The notes: a model not told the origin generated them from the letters alone. DNA of 64,000 bases from JBLXBZ01 sp048265185 (GCA_048265185.1 JBLXBZ010000005.1:1-64000), one strand, 5' to 3'. Shown: positions 33,982-43,374, numbered from the stretch's first letter. Numbers and translations: made by a program.

Positions 33982-36012
33982 TTATCCTCCAAGACGCGCC
34001 TTGATGGTGAACATGGCGTTGAAGCCGGGGCTTGGGTCGCTGTCCATATAAGGCGTGTATTGTTCGTCGAGAATATTGTTGAGGTTCAATCCGAACACCA
34101 GGCCGTCGCGCGGCTCGTAGCTGGCGTAGAGATCAAGCAGATTGTAGTCGTCCGAAGCGGTGACGCCGGCGGGAACGTCGTCCTGAGCCGACACCGCTTG
34201 CCAGCGCACGCCAAAGTTCAGCGCTTCGTTCTCCAGAGCCCTGAAGCCAAGGGTCGTGGTGATTCTATTGGCGGGAATGGAGCCGAGCGCCTCTCCGGTG
34301 TCGGTGTTTTCCCCGTTCTGGAATTGGCCGGCAAGACCCACATACATCCAGCCCGCGTCATATTGCGCTTCAAGTTCGACGCCGCGAATGCGCGCGCTGG
34401 CCACATTTTGATACTGATACCAGCTGGGGTAACAGAAACCATAGCCGCAGGTGAGCGGTCCGGTGGCGAAGTCGATGAAATCATCGACGTCATTATTGTA
34501 CCACGTGGCCTTGAGGCGCAGGCGGTCGTCGTCGGTGATAATCGAATTACGTTGATAGTTGACCCCAATTTCAAAGTTATGGGCCGTTTCAGGCTTCAGA
34601 TCCGGATTGGGCAGAAAGTCGAAGGCGGGGAACGGGTGGGTTCCCGCGATGAGCGTCTCCGTTACTGACGGCGCCCGATAGCCTTCCGCGTAGGTGGTGT
34701 AGAGTTGCAGGCCGGCGAGCTGGGTGTCCTCAAAGGGCGTCAGACCCACGGTGATTTTCGGCGACACCCGCTGCCCGTCCGAGTCGGTGGAGCCTCCCGA
34801 CAGCGAATAGCCGTCGAAGCGCAGCGCGCCAATGACCTGCAGCCAGTCGTCATAGCGGATCTCGTCCTGCACGAAGGCGCCATAGACCATGCGCTTGCCG
34901 GAGGGCGTGTAAAGCTCGCCGGTGCCGGCCGGGTCGTAGTTGGACACGTCGTCATGGAAGAAGTCGCCGCCGATGGTGAGAGCGTGGTCCAGAACCGAGG
35001 TGCTGAAGCGCGACGTGTTGTTTACGTCAAACCCGACGGTGTTGATCTGAAAGGTGCGCTTGGAGCCAATATTGGCGCCGGTCAGATAGGTCTGTTTGAG
35101 ATCTGTGTTGGTCCAGTAAGCGGAGGCGGACAAATCGATCAGCTCGTTGTCCGGGCTGAGGAATGTGTATTTCAAGGCCGCGGTGTTGTCTTGAACCTTG
35201 TTGTCGTAATTGGCGCCGCCGGGGTCGCCAGTGACGTATTTGTCATTATTGGTGAGGAAGCTGGCGACGAGCTTATGGCCCTCGCCCGGCGTGAATTCGG
35301 CTTTGGCCAATCCGCTGGTGATTTCATAGCCGGAGTTGAAAATGCTGTTTCCATCGCCGTCTTTATAGTTATTCGCCCGGCGATAGACGACGCTTCCAAG
35401 GGCTGCGAAGGTTTCATTGATGCGCGCGGCGCCCGTCATCGAGCCGACGAAGCCGTCGCCGTTGGTTTTATAACCGACCATGCCGTCCACGGCCCATGTT
35501 TCGCCATCGCGCAAAACGCCGTCGACGCTTTTGGTCTGGAAACTGACTACGCCGCCGATAGCGCCCGAGCCATAGACATTGGCCACGGGGCCGCGCACCA
35601 CGGTGGCTTCCTCGATCAACTCCGGCTCAAGAAAAAAGCTGCCGCCGCCAAGGCTGTGGCTCGTGGTCTGGAAGTTCTGCCGGGCGCCGTCGATGGTGAC
35701 CGCAACGCGGCCAAAGTCCTGGAGGCCGCGAATATTGATGGCCGCCGCCGGGTCGTCGCCCGCCTGTTCGACGGTGACGCCGGGAACGCCTGCGAAAATG
35801 TCATTCACGTCCTGGGGCTTCCAGCTCTCCAGCTCTTCCTGGGTGACCACGCTGACGCCGGCCATGGATTCTACCGCGGAGGCTTGGGTGCGGGTGGCGC
35901 TGATGGTGATCGTGTCGAGGGAGATGTCTTCAGCCATCGCGCCGCCAACCAGTGGCGTCATCGTCAAGGCGGTGGAAGCCAATAGAGCGGCTGATAAGAT
36001 TGGATAACGCAT
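33982..36012 (-). CDS. hmuR: TonB-dependent heme receptor
   Basis: A 676-residue outer-membrane receptor: signal peptide (RYPILSAALLASTALTMTPLVGGAMA), TonB box region (ISLDTITISATRT), plug (NIRGLQDFGRVAVTIDG) and a 22-strand barrel ending in a phenylalanine-poor LNNILDEQYTPY...ARLGG. The YRAP...NPDL pair with an intervening His matches the FRAP/NPNL heme-receptor signature. It is divergent from hmuTUV and upstream of the heme monooxygenase. Confidence 0.92.
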   Translation of the reverse strand: MRYPILSAALLASTALTMTPLVGGAMAEDISLDTITISATRTQASAVESMAGVSVVTQEELESWKPQDVNDIFAGVPGVTVEQAGDDPAAAINIRGLQDFGRVAVTIDGARQNFQTTSHSLGGGSFFLEPELIEEATVVRGPVANVYGSGAIGGVVSFQTKSVDGVLRDGETWAVDGMVGYKTNGDGFVGSMTGAARINETFAALGSVVYRRANNYKDGDGNSIFNSGYEITSGLAKAEFTPGEGHKLVASFLTNNDKYVTGDPGGANYDNKVQDNTAALKYTFLSPDNELIDLSASAYWTNTDLKQTYLTGANIGSKRTFQINTVGFDVNNTSRFSTSVLDHALTIGGDFFHDDVSNYDPAGTGELYTPSGKRMVYGAFVQDEIRYDDWLQVIGALRFDGYSLSGGSTDSDGQRVSPKITVGLTPFEDTQLAGLQLYTTYAEGYRAPSVTETLIAGTHPFPAFDFLPNPDLKPETAHNFEIGVNYQRNSIITDDDRLRLKATWYNNDVDDFIDFATGPLTCGYGFCYPSWYQYQNVASARIRGVELEAQYDAGWMYVGLAGQFQNGENTDTGEALGSIPANRITTTLGFRALENEALNFGVRWQAVSAQDDVPAGVTASDDYNLLDLYASYEPRDGLVFGLNLNNILDEQYTPYMDSDPSPGFNAMFTIKARLGG

Positions 36013-36211
36013 TTAATGCCCCTGCATCCTTCACGTGATGGCGTGAGTTTGTGTTCTTGAACGCTTGGCTGACGTGCCGGCGGGGAGCGGGCGTGTTGGC
36101 TGAGCTTTATTGGTGAGCGGCGGCGGAATTTCTCCGCGCCTTTTTCTGAGTTGTTGCGTTCTTACTGAAATATGAATATTAGAGTCAAGTATTAGATGGG
36201 AAAAACCCGTC

Positions 36212-36228
36212 TTTAGAACCATTCAATA
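36212..36228. promoter_or_regulatory. Candidate Irr-type iron control element
   Basis: TTTAGAA-CCA-TTCAATA resembles the imperfect dyad TTTAGAA-N3-TTCTAAA bound by Irr in rhizobia, with two mismatches in the right arm. It lies between the divergent hmuR and hmuT genes. I recall the consensus from memory, so this is tentative. Confidence 0.35.
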
Positions 36229-36295
36229 AACATGATGATTTTCAGCCGTTTCCTATGGGCGACACCGTTAGTTTGAGCGGGGCCTGCGGCGAGAA

Positions 36296-37264
36296 ATGGA
36301 GAGTAATTTGATTATGGCGCGCGCAATGCAGTACTTGAAGCCCTTCTTTGGAACCCGGCGTGCGAGCTTCGCCGCGGCGCTTGTTCTCACGCTTTTCTCA
36401 AGCCTCGCCGCAGTTCACGAAAGCTATGGTCAAGGGCAAGCTCCCTTGGCTGAGCGAATCGTCTCCATCGGCGGTTCCGTAACCGAGATTCTTTACGCCC
36501 TTGGCGCCGAGGATCGCGTCGTCGCCGTGGACACGACCAGCGTTTACCCTTCCGAAGCGGCGGAGAAGCCAGACGTTGGTTATATGCGTGCGCTTTCCGC
36601 CGAGGGGGTTTTGTCGGTGGATCCGGATTTGATTCTGTCTATTGAAGGCGCAGGTCCCGCCACCGCGGTGGATGTTCTGAAAAGCGCTTCCGTTCCCTTG
36701 ATCGAGGTGGCTGACGTGACGAGCCCGCGCGGAGTGGTGGAAAAAATCCGCGCCGTTGGCGAGGCCGTGGGCGAAGAAGCGGCCGCGGCGCAGCTGGCCG
36801 CGCGCGTGGAGGAAGAATTCGCCGCGCTCAAATCCTTCACGGAGAATCTGGATGAGAAAAAACGCGTGTTGTTTCTGCTTTCCTTTAATGGCGGGCGGCC
36901 GATAGCGGCGGGAGAGGGCACCAGCGCCGAGGCCATCATTCAGTTGGCGGGAGGGCGCAACGCCTTGACCGGCTTTGAGGGGTTTAAACCGGTCTCCGAC
37001 GAGATGATTCTCAACGCGGCGCCTGACGCGGTGCTGATTATGAATCGGGGCTCCCATAAATTGACCGCCGAAGAGGTCTTTTCTAAACCGGCTTTCAAAC
37101 TGACCCCGGCGGCGCAAACCCGCTCTTTGATTAGCATGGACGGGCTTTATCTGTTGGGCTTTGGGCCGCGAACGGCGTCCGCCGCGCGCGAGCTTGCGCA
37201 GTCTCTTTACGCGCCCCAAACCTACGCGCCCCAAACCTACGCGCCTCAGACCACGGAGAATTGA
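36296..37264 (+). CDS. hmuT: Periplasmic hemin-binding protein
   Basis: A 322-residue type III periplasmic-binding protein with a signal segment (AAALVLTLFSSLAAVHES) and the family pattern RIVSIGGSVTEILYALGAEDRVVAVD, then SVPLIEV, and ISMDGLYLLGFGPR near the C-terminus. ATG 36314 is an alternative start with a GGAGAG site. The C-terminus carries three copies of a YAPQT unit. Its stop overlaps the open frame of hmuU. Confidence 0.9.
   Translation: MESNLIMARAMQYLKPFFGTRRASFAAALVLTLFSSLAAVHESYGQGQAPLAERIVSIGGSVTEILYALGAEDRVVAVDTTSVYPSEAAEKPDVGYMRALSAEGVLSVDPDLILSIEGAGPATAVDVLKSASVPLIEVADVTSPRGVVEKIRAVGEAVGEEAAAAQLAARVEEEFAALKSFTENLDEKKRVLFLLSFNGGRPIAAGEGTSAEAIIQLAGGRNALTGFEGFKPVSDEMILNAAPDAVLIMNRGSHKLTAEEVFSKPAFKLTPAAQTRSLISMDGLYLLGFGPRTASAARELAQSLYAPQTYAPQTYAPQTTEN
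37208..37252 (+). repeat. Three tandem 15-bp repeats at the 3' end of hmuT
   Basis: Units of TACGCGCCCCAAACC, the first two identical and the third with two changes, encoding YAPQT three times just before the stop. Copy number could vary by slippage without breaking the frame. Confidence 0.85.
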
Positions 37265-37269
37265 GATCC

Positions 37270-38391
37270 ATGTCTTTTGCGCAGTTCTTTACCACGGAGA
37301 CGGTTTCGCCCGGCGCTTCCGCACGCTCAAGAGCGGCTCCGGGAGACCGACGCGCCCGCGCGCGGGCTGTGGTCTGGCTGAGCGCCGGCGCGCTTTTTCT
37401 CGCCATGGGATGTTCATTATTCATCGGACCCAGCTCCGTCGATTTATCGTCGATTCTGGGCAAGCTTCTATACGGCGGGGCTTCGGAGAACGCGCTTTTA
37501 AACGCGCGCGAGAGTCTCATCCTGTTTGACATCCGTTTGCCGCGCACCTTGTTGGGCTGTCTGGTGGGGGCGGGGCTTGCGGTCTCAGGGGCGATGATGC
37601 AGGGGCTTTTTCGCAATCCTTTGGCGGATCCGGGGCTGGTGGGAGTGTCATCGGGGGCGTCCCTGGCCGCCGTGATGGTTATCGTGCTGTCATCAAGCGT
37701 GTTGGCGCCTGTGGCGGGGCTTCTTTCCTATTACACTTTGCCGCTGGCCGCGTTCATCGGCGGTTTGGCCACCACGTCGGGGCTCTACGTCATCTCTAGC
37801 CGCGGCGGGCGAACCTCGGTGGCGACGATGCTGTTGGCGGGGATCGCTCTTGCGGCCATCACCGGCGCGGTGACGGGCTTGTTGATTTTCATGAGCACGG
37901 ACGATCAGCTACGTGATTTCACTTTTTGGAGCCTTGGCAGCCTCGGCGGCGCCACATGGACCAGCGTCCTTGTTTGCGCGCCTTTCGTACTCGTTATTCT
38001 GCTGGCTATTCCCTTGGTGGCGAAAGCCTTGAACGCTTTGGTGCTGGGGGAGGCGGAAGCGCTGCATATGGGAATTTCCGTACAGCGGGTGAAACGGTTG
38101 ATCATTTTGCTGGTGGCTTGCGCCACGGGCGCCACCGTGGCCGTTAGCGGCGCTATTGGCTTCGTTGGTCTGGTGGCGCCGCACCTTCTGCGGCTGACGA
38201 TCGGTCCGGACCATCGCTATTTGTTGCCGGCCGCGGCTTGCGGCGGCGCCGTCTTGATTTTGCTCGCCGATATGGCGGCCCGTATCGTCGTGGCGCCGGC
38301 GGAACTGCCTATCGGCATCATCATGGCGTTGATCGGCGGCCCGGTTTTCATTTCGATTTTGCTGCGCCAGCGCAGCCTTTTGATGATGTGA
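37270..38391 (+). CDS. hmuU: Heme ABC transporter permease
   Basis: A 373-residue FecCD/BtuC-type permease (RLPRTLLGCLVGAGLAVSGAMMQGLFRNPLADPGLVG, FVGLVAPHLLRL, ELPIGIIMALIGGPVF). I start it at ATG 37270, 11 bases after GGAG; a TTG at 37261 is in frame. The cytoplasmic N-terminus is longer and more Ala/Arg-rich than usual. Confidence 0.91.
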   Translation: MSFAQFFTTETVSPGASARSRAAPGDRRARARAVVWLSAGALFLAMGCSLFIGPSSVDLSSILGKLLYGGASENALLNARESLILFDIRLPRTLLGCLVGAGLAVSGAMMQGLFRNPLADPGLVGVSSGASLAAVMVIVLSSSVLAPVAGLLSYYTLPLAAFIGGLATTSGLYVISSRGGRTSVATMLLAGIALAAITGAVTGLLIFMSTDDQLRDFTFWSLGSLGGATWTSVLVCAPFVLVILLAIPLVAKALNALVLGEAEALHMGISVQRVKRLIILLVACATGATVAVSGAIGFVGLVAPHLLRLTIGPDHRYLLPAAACGGAVLILLADMAARIVVAPAELPIGIIMALIGGPVFISILLRQRSLLMM

Positions 38392-38398
38392 GCGAACC

Positions 38399-39205
38399 AT
38401 GTTTATTGCTGAGGACATTAGCCTTTGGGCCGGGCGGAAGGCTATTTTATCTGATGTTAGCGCAGAACTCGCGCCGGGCGAGCTGTCGGTCATTATCGGT
38501 CCCAACGGCGCTGGAAAATCCACGTTGCTGAAATGTCTTTCTGGGGAGCTGCAACCGTCCTCGGGGCGGGTGCGTGTTTTTGGCCGTGACGTGCGCGGGG
38601 CCGCGCCGGAATGGATGGCGGCGCGCCGGGCGGTTCTGCCTCAGGCGGCGGCGCTTTCATTTCCTTTCACGGTGTATGAGATCGTCAGCCTGGGTTTGAG
38701 CGCCGGCGTATCCGGAGTGAGCCGCGAACAGGAGCGTGAATTGCCGCTTCTGGCGCTGAAAGCGGTGGATATGGAGGGATATGGCGAGCGTCTCGTTCAG
38801 AACTTGTCCGGGGGAGAGCAGCAGCGCGTGCATCTGGCGCGGGTTCTTTGCCAGATCTGGACCCCCGTTTTGGATGGATCGCCGCGGTTTCTTTTTCTCG
38901 ACGAGCCCACCGCCAGTCTCGACATTCATCATCAGATGATGGTGCTTGATCTGGCGCGCAGTTACGCGCGTCAGGGCGGGGGCGTATTGGCCATTGTTCA
39001 CGACTTGAATCTCGCGGCCCTATACGCCGATCAGATTATCGTCATGAACAAGGGCGCCGTGGCGGCGCGCGGAAACGCCCATGAGACGATCACCAACGCC
39101 GTATTGGAAGAGGTTTTCAAACTGCCCGGCCGCGTAGGTGAAATTCCACGAGGGAATGCGCCCTTCGTTTTGCCTCAGGCCTTCGCCAGCGCGCTCAGCG
39201 GTTAG
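38399..39205 (+). CDS. hmuV: Heme ABC transporter ATP-binding protein
   Basis: A 268-residue ATPase with Walker A GPNGAGKST, signature LSGGEQQR, Walker B FLFLDEPTASLD and the switch HDLNLAALYAD. The length and the ...WTPVLDGSPRFLFLDEP insertion before Walker B are typical of HmuV. It ends 11 bases inside the convergent tonB gene. Confidence 0.92.
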   Translation: MFIAEDISLWAGRKAILSDVSAELAPGELSVIIGPNGAGKSTLLKCLSGELQPSSGRVRVFGRDVRGAAPEWMAARRAVLPQAAALSFPFTVYEIVSLGLSAGVSGVSREQERELPLLALKAVDMEGYGERLVQNLSGGEQQRVHLARVLCQIWTPVLDGSPRFLFLDEPTASLDIHHQMMVLDLARSYARQGGGVLAIVHDLNLAALYADQIIVMNKGAVAARGNAHETITNAVLEEVFKLPGRVGEIPRGNAPFVLPQAFASALSG

Positions 39206-40307
39206 AAAACTGTATCGGAGCCTTGATGGTCAAGGATTTGTTCGGCATTTCTTCAGGGAAGGCCGGCATTGGCGAGGCGCGTTTCACCATGTCGAGAACG
39301 GCCTTGTCCAGAACGTCTTTGCCTGAGCTTTTCACGATTGTGACGCCGCTGACCGCGCCGTTGCGGGCGATGACGAATCTAAGCACGGCGGCGCCGGTGA
39401 TATTGGCGCGCCGCGCCGCGCGGGGATAACGCTTCGCTCGGCGCAGACGGCGCAACACCTGGCCGATGTAGTTGGATTTGGCCGCCTGCCCGCTTTGGTT
39501 GGCGGTTCCGTTCTCGCGCCCATTCGTTTTGGCTGCGCTTTTCTTGCGCGTGGTGGCGACTTCGCCGCCGCGGCGTGAGTTTTGTTTGGCCCCTTGCCGC
39601 GTGGCGGCCTTGGAGGCGGCTTTCTTCGGCGCTTTTTTCGCAGGCGCCTTCGCCGCCGGTCTGGCAGGAGGCTTGGGTTTCATCTCAGGCAAGGGCGCGT
39701 TTTGCGCAGGCGCCGCTTCTTTGGGTTCAACCGGAACCGGGGTTTTGGCCTTTATCTCCACTGGCGAGGCTTTCGCCATCTGAGGTAAGGGCTGGTTCAA
39801 GGGCCGCGCCTGTAGGCGCGCGGTCGACTCCGCCGTCACCGCGGCCATGGGCGATGGTTCGCGTGCTTCAAGCGGGCGTGTCTTGGCGGGCTTTACGGGT
39901 TTGGCCGTTTGGATTTTGGGTGTTTGGGGCGCGGCGGCGCTGTCTGGCGGCGGCTCGATCATTTGCGCCATTTCGGTGACGCCTTTACGCCGTGGGGCGC
40001 TTTGGGTTGGTTCAACAGGTTGTTGGACGGGCTGTTGAACGGCTTCACGCGGCGAGGCTTTGGCCGGCTGCGCGGCTTCGCGCGGCGTTGGCGGCTCCAG
40101 CGGTTCAATGACTTTTTCAGTCGTGGCCGCTTGATCTAGCTTTGCGCCGGCCACAAGATCCGCCAGCGAGCCTACGACGGACACCGCGCTAGCGGGCGCG
40201 GCGGCGATCTGCGCCTGTTCCGTTTCATCGTTGAAATAGGCGGAGCCCGCTCCATGCACGGCGATGGAGACGCCAAGTCCGATCAAGAGCAGCCTGTGAA
40301 ATTTCAT
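39195..40307 (-). CDS. tonB: TonB-family energy transducer
   Basis: A 370-residue protein: one N-terminal membrane anchor (LLLIGLGVSIAVHGAGSA), a long Pro/Lys/Ala-rich periplasm-spanning region (about 60-270), and a C-terminal TonB domain (YPRAARRANITGAAVLRFVIARNGAVSGVTIV). It links the ExbB/ExbD motor to the heme receptor. It ends by overlapping hmuV on the other strand by 11 bases; its start overlaps the exbD stop by 4. Confidence 0.88.
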   Translation of the reverse strand: MKFHRLLLIGLGVSIAVHGAGSAYFNDETEQAQIAAAPASAVSVVGSLADLVAGAKLDQAATTEKVIEPLEPPTPREAAQPAKASPREAVQQPVQQPVEPTQSAPRRKGVTEMAQMIEPPPDSAAAPQTPKIQTAKPVKPAKTRPLEAREPSPMAAVTAESTARLQARPLNQPLPQMAKASPVEIKAKTPVPVEPKEAAPAQNAPLPEMKPKPPARPAAKAPAKKAPKKAASKAATRQGAKQNSRRGGEVATTRKKSAAKTNGRENGTANQSGQAAKSNYIGQVLRRLRRAKRYPRAARRANITGAAVLRFVIARNGAVSGVTIVKSSGKDVLDKAVLDMVKRASPMPAFPEEMPNKSLTIKAPIQFSNR

Positions 40308-40702
40308 TGGGCGGGTTTCCGGGTGATCAGCACGATTTCGCGTTTTTCCGCCGCTGTTATCTGGCGAAGAATGCGTTCAAGCTCGTCGGCTTTCAGTCCA
40401 TCGTCCGCGGCGATCCGAATTTTTTCGCCCGCCGCCAGGCTTTGGTTTTGAGAGGCGAGGAAGCCTTCCACCGTAACTTCCTCGCTGCGCAGGGTCATAT
40501 TTCCGTTCTCGTCGATGACGAGCGCGCCTGTGGAGCGGATGTCTTCGTCTTCGCTGATATTTTTCGGCGGGGTGATCTGGCGCGCGTCGTCGCGCGCGAT
40601 GGTGCCGGCGAAAAGAAAGAAAATCAGCATCAGGAAGACGATATTGATGAGCGGTATTGTGTTGTCGGGCGTGGCGCGGGACGTTTGGCGTTTCAATCGC
40701 AT
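40304..40702 (-). CDS. exbD: ExbD/TolR-type biopolymer transport protein, copy 2
   Basis: A 132-residue protein with one N-terminal helix. The proton-pathway position reads NTIPLINIVFLMLIFFLFAGT: the Asp normal for ExbD helices (LVDVVF in most members) is Asn here, while the first copy keeps Asp. The periplasmic domain is short. Paired with copy 1, it may form a mixed motor. Confidence 0.82.
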   Translation of the reverse strand: MRLKRQTSRATPDNTIPLINIVFLMLIFFLFAGTIARDDARQITPPKNISEDEDIRSTGALVIDENGNMTLRSEEVTVEGFLASQNQSLAAGEKIRIAADDGLKADELERILRQITAAEKREIVLITRKPAQ

Positions 40703-40709
40703 GGAAAAC

Positions 40710-41093
40710 TCACTGGTGATCCGTCAGCACGATTGGCTGGAGGCCTGCGGCGCGAACCGCTGTGACGGCGTCCACAAGGTTCTGAACCGTGGCTTCAGGC
40801 CCTGACCAGATGGCGACGGCGCCGCTTTGATCGGATTTCAATCTGGACAAGCTGTCCGTTAAGGCGGCGGTTTCCACCGAGATGCCGTTCAAATCGAATG
40901 CGGCGTCAGAGTGCACGCGTAGCAGGGCGGGGCGCTGCGCCGCGCCCGAACCGCTCGCCCCGCTTCCCACCGGAACGAATTGGTAGCGCGTGAAGCTCGA
41001 CGTCAACATGAAGAACAACAACAGCAGAAAGATCACGTCGATCAGGGAAGTCAGCCCCAACGCTTTGCGACGCGCTCTGGGTTTAAACCGCAT
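40710..41093 (-). CDS. exbD: ExbD/TolR-type biopolymer transport protein, copy 1
   Basis: A 127-residue protein with the canonical helix LGLTSLIDVIFLLLLFFML, including the proton-carrying Asp. I use the start at 41093 (MRFKPRARRK), which lies inside the 3' end of exbB by 11 bases; the longer frame upstream is within exbB. Confidence 0.87.
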   Translation of the reverse strand: MRFKPRARRKALGLTSLIDVIFLLLLFFMLTSSFTRYQFVPVGSGASGSGAAQRPALLRVHSDAAFDLNGISVETAALTDSLSRLKSDQSGAVAIWSGPEATVQNLVDAVTAVRAAGLQPIVLTDHQ

Positions 41094-41814
41094 ATATGGG
41101 GCCGTTGATCTGAGCCTCGGCGATATTGGCGGTCGAGGCGGGGTTTGCGGGGGCGCGTTCCGCGACGCCGCCGGTGAAGAAGGTGGTGACGAGAGATTCC
41201 AACGCCTGCTCTTCAGCCTCGATGCGCCCATCGAACCAACCGACCACTGCGGAGACGGGAATGGCGATGGAAAGGCCCACGGCCGTAGTCAGCAAGGCGA
41301 CCCAGATGCCTCCGGCAAGAACGGAGGGATCGACGGCGGCGCCGGAGCCTTGCATTGCTTGAAACGCTTCGATCATGCCGAGCACTGTGCCCAGCAGCCC
41401 AATAAGCGGCGCGGTTTGAGAAATCATGTCGAGAGGGCGCAAATAGGAGCGCAGAGTAGCTATATGGCTTTGACAAACACGCTCGATGTCTTCGCGCAGC
41501 AAGCTGTCGGAGGTGTCGGGGCGGCTCTTGGCCGTCATCAGTTTTTGCAATACGCCGTTCAAGGAGGATTTGCCTTGCAGGCTCAACCGCAAAGCTTCCG
41601 GCCGCCGTCCCTCAAGCCATAACGTCATGGCTCGCCGTGCGGACGCGCGCCGGCCAACGCCGAGCATGGAGAATTGAATTAACTTCGCCACGATCAGCGC
41701 CAGCGCTATGATCGACAAAACAAGCAGCAGCACAACCACCGGTCCGCCGGAGCTTATCAGCTCGGCCAGAGGGCGCGTGATTGTAGCGCTATAGTCCATC
41801 AGAAAGGACATCAT
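41083..41814 (-). CDS. exbB: ExbB/TolQ-type proton channel
   Basis: A 243-residue protein with three helices and the MotA/TolQ/ExbB core (LRPLDMISQTAPLIGLLGTVLGMIEAFQAMQ, LTTAVGLSIAIPVSAVVGWF). With the two ExbD proteins it uses the proton gradient to drive TonB. Second gene of the operon. Confidence 0.92.
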   Translation of the reverse strand: MMSFLMDYSATITRPLAELISSGGPVVVLLLVLSIIALALIVAKLIQFSMLGVGRRASARRAMTLWLEGRRPEALRLSLQGKSSLNGVLQKLMTAKSRPDTSDSLLREDIERVCQSHIATLRSYLRPLDMISQTAPLIGLLGTVLGMIEAFQAMQGSGAAVDPSVLAGGIWVALLTTAVGLSIAIPVSAVVGWFDGRIEAEEQALESLVTTFFTGGVAERAPANPASTANIAEAQINGPIYAV

Positions 41815-41835
41815 TGTTCATCGCTCCTTGTCAGT

Positions 41836-42261
41836 TCACAGGAATAGATCAATGGCGGCGCGGGATTTCAGCCGCAGCGCCGAAAGGCACGCGGCCGGCG
41901 ATTCCGGCGCTCCCTCACACGCGCGCACATTGTTGACAAGCAACCGAGAGACATTCTCGCAGCTGTCTTCGATCAGGTCATATTGCTGGACCAGGGTTTT
42001 GCCTTTGGGCAAGGCGCCGAGATCCAGCCCCGCGTAGCCGGAGACGCCGCTATTGGCGTCGAAGATCACCAGATCAACCGAAAAGGCTCCAAGGTCATGG
42101 GGCAGATCATTGCGCACCAACAGGGTGACGCGGCATGTGCCGTCTATCGTTTGCGCTTGGTTGAGCTCAAAATGGATTTCATCGCCCGAAGCGGCGAAGG
42201 CGAGTTGCGCCTGCCCTGCAAGGGCGGTGAGCAACGCCAGAACGGAAATCAGTTTGGCCAT
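41836..42261 (-). CDS. Secreted hypothetical protein leading the exbB-exbD-exbD-tonB operon
   Basis: A 141-residue protein with a signal peptide (KLISVLALLTALAGQAQLAFA) and a beta-rich body containing three or four Cys (DGTCRVTLLVRN, EDSCENV, RACEG, AACLS) that could form two disulfides. It precedes exbB by 21 bp and is first in the operon, so a role in TonB-dependent transport is likely. I do not recognise the family by name. Confidence 0.7.
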   Translation of the reverse strand: MAKLISVLALLTALAGQAQLAFAASGDEIHFELNQAQTIDGTCRVTLLVRNDLPHDLGAFSVDLVIFDANSGVSGYAGLDLGALPKGKTLVQQYDLIEDSCENVSRLLVNNVRACEGAPESPAACLSALRLKSRAAIDLFL

Positions 42262-42574
42262 CTAAAAAACCTTCTACTTCGAAAGACCCAAAGTCGTCGT
42301 CGAATGATCCGCGCCGCAGGGTCCGGATGTTCGCAAATACGGAGCCAGACGGGAGCTGATGCGCCGTTCGTTTCTCTATATCTAATATATGAGTTTTGTA
42401 GTCAAGTTTAAGTCTGGATGAAAATCATCCATCGGCGCCGGCGTGTGCGCATTCTTGTCGTTAAGGGTTTGCTAAGAAAAAAGGAGTCTGCTCACCCTGT
42501 GACATAATTTGATTATATTTATGCAGATACTGAGATTATGGGCGTTCGAAGGTCAGTGTCGCAAGGAGAAAAAT

Positions 42575-43348
42575 GTGGTGAATAAGGTGGTTAAAATTTC
42601 AACGCTGACGGCGGCGCTATTGTCCGCAACAATGAGTTTTCCGGTTCTCGCCACGGCGAATGACGCTCCGCCCGCTCCTCCGGGCGCGGAAGTCGCTCTC
42701 AAGGCGTTGTCGGATATGGGCGCTCACCTGCGGTCTTTGAAAAGCTTTGAGATTCGCGCTGAGGTGTCTTTTGACGACGTGCTGGATGATGGCCTTCTGG
42801 TGCAGCGAAATGAGGAAATTTTGGCGGCCGTGCGCGGTCCGGACCGTCTGTATGTGGCCACCGAAGGCGCCGGGCGCAGTAGAGAAATCTTCTATGATGG
42901 CTCCAAGGTGACCGTTTTTGGCGAGTTGCTTGGCTACTACGCTCAGTTTGATGCGCCGGGGACAATCAAGGAAACGCTGGCCGCGGCTGCGGGTGAGTAT
43001 GATTTGGAAGTGCCGATCGCCGATCTTTTCTTTTGGGGGACAGGCGATAACGCGTTACACGACGTCACCGCCGCCGCCGTGATTGGGCCGGCGCGCATTG
43101 GCGATCGGGTTTGCGATCAGTATCTTTACGCCAAGCCGGGCGTGAGCTGGCAATTATGGATTACGCAGGGCGCGGAGAAGCTGCCGTGTAAATTGGCGAT
43201 TCTCGATACGTCCGACGAGACGCGGCCGCAATATTCGGCGACAATCGAAATTACGCCGAATAAAACCTTCGCGGATGAGGTTTTTGCTTTCTCTCCTCCC
43301 AGAACGGCTCAGAAGATTGAATTTCACGGATCAGAAGCTGCGAATTGA
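42575..43348 (+). CDS. Periplasmic DUF2092-family protein
   Basis: About 257 residues. GTG at 42575 (or 42578) lies 6-9 bases after AAGGAG; the open frame is longer but lacks a ribosome site. Signal peptide (STLTAALLSATMSFPVLATA), then a LolA/LolB-like beta fold of the DUF2092 type (ALKALSDMGAHLRSLKSFEIRAEVSFDDVL, RIGDRVCDQYLYAKPGVSWQLWI). Members may bind lipids or polysaccharide. Overlaps the open frame of the next gene, with which it is usually paired. Confidence 0.8.
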   Translation: MVNKVVKISTLTAALLSATMSFPVLATANDAPPAPPGAEVALKALSDMGAHLRSLKSFEIRAEVSFDDVLDDGLLVQRNEEILAAVRGPDRLYVATEGAGRSREIFYDGSKVTVFGELLGYYAQFDAPGTIKETLAAAAGEYDLEVPIADLFFWGTGDNALHDVTAAAVIGPARIGDRVCDQYLYAKPGVSWQLWITQGAEKLPCKLAILDTSDETRPQYSATIEITPNKTFADEVFAFSPPRTAQKIEFHGSEAAN

Positions 43349-43374
43349 TGGCGAAGGTTGAAAGGATAGTGACA

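Noticed and set aside
34705..35985. 426-codon plus-strand open frame over the heme receptor
   Set aside because: The receptor on the minus strand has a signal peptide, plug and barrel motifs; this frame has none.
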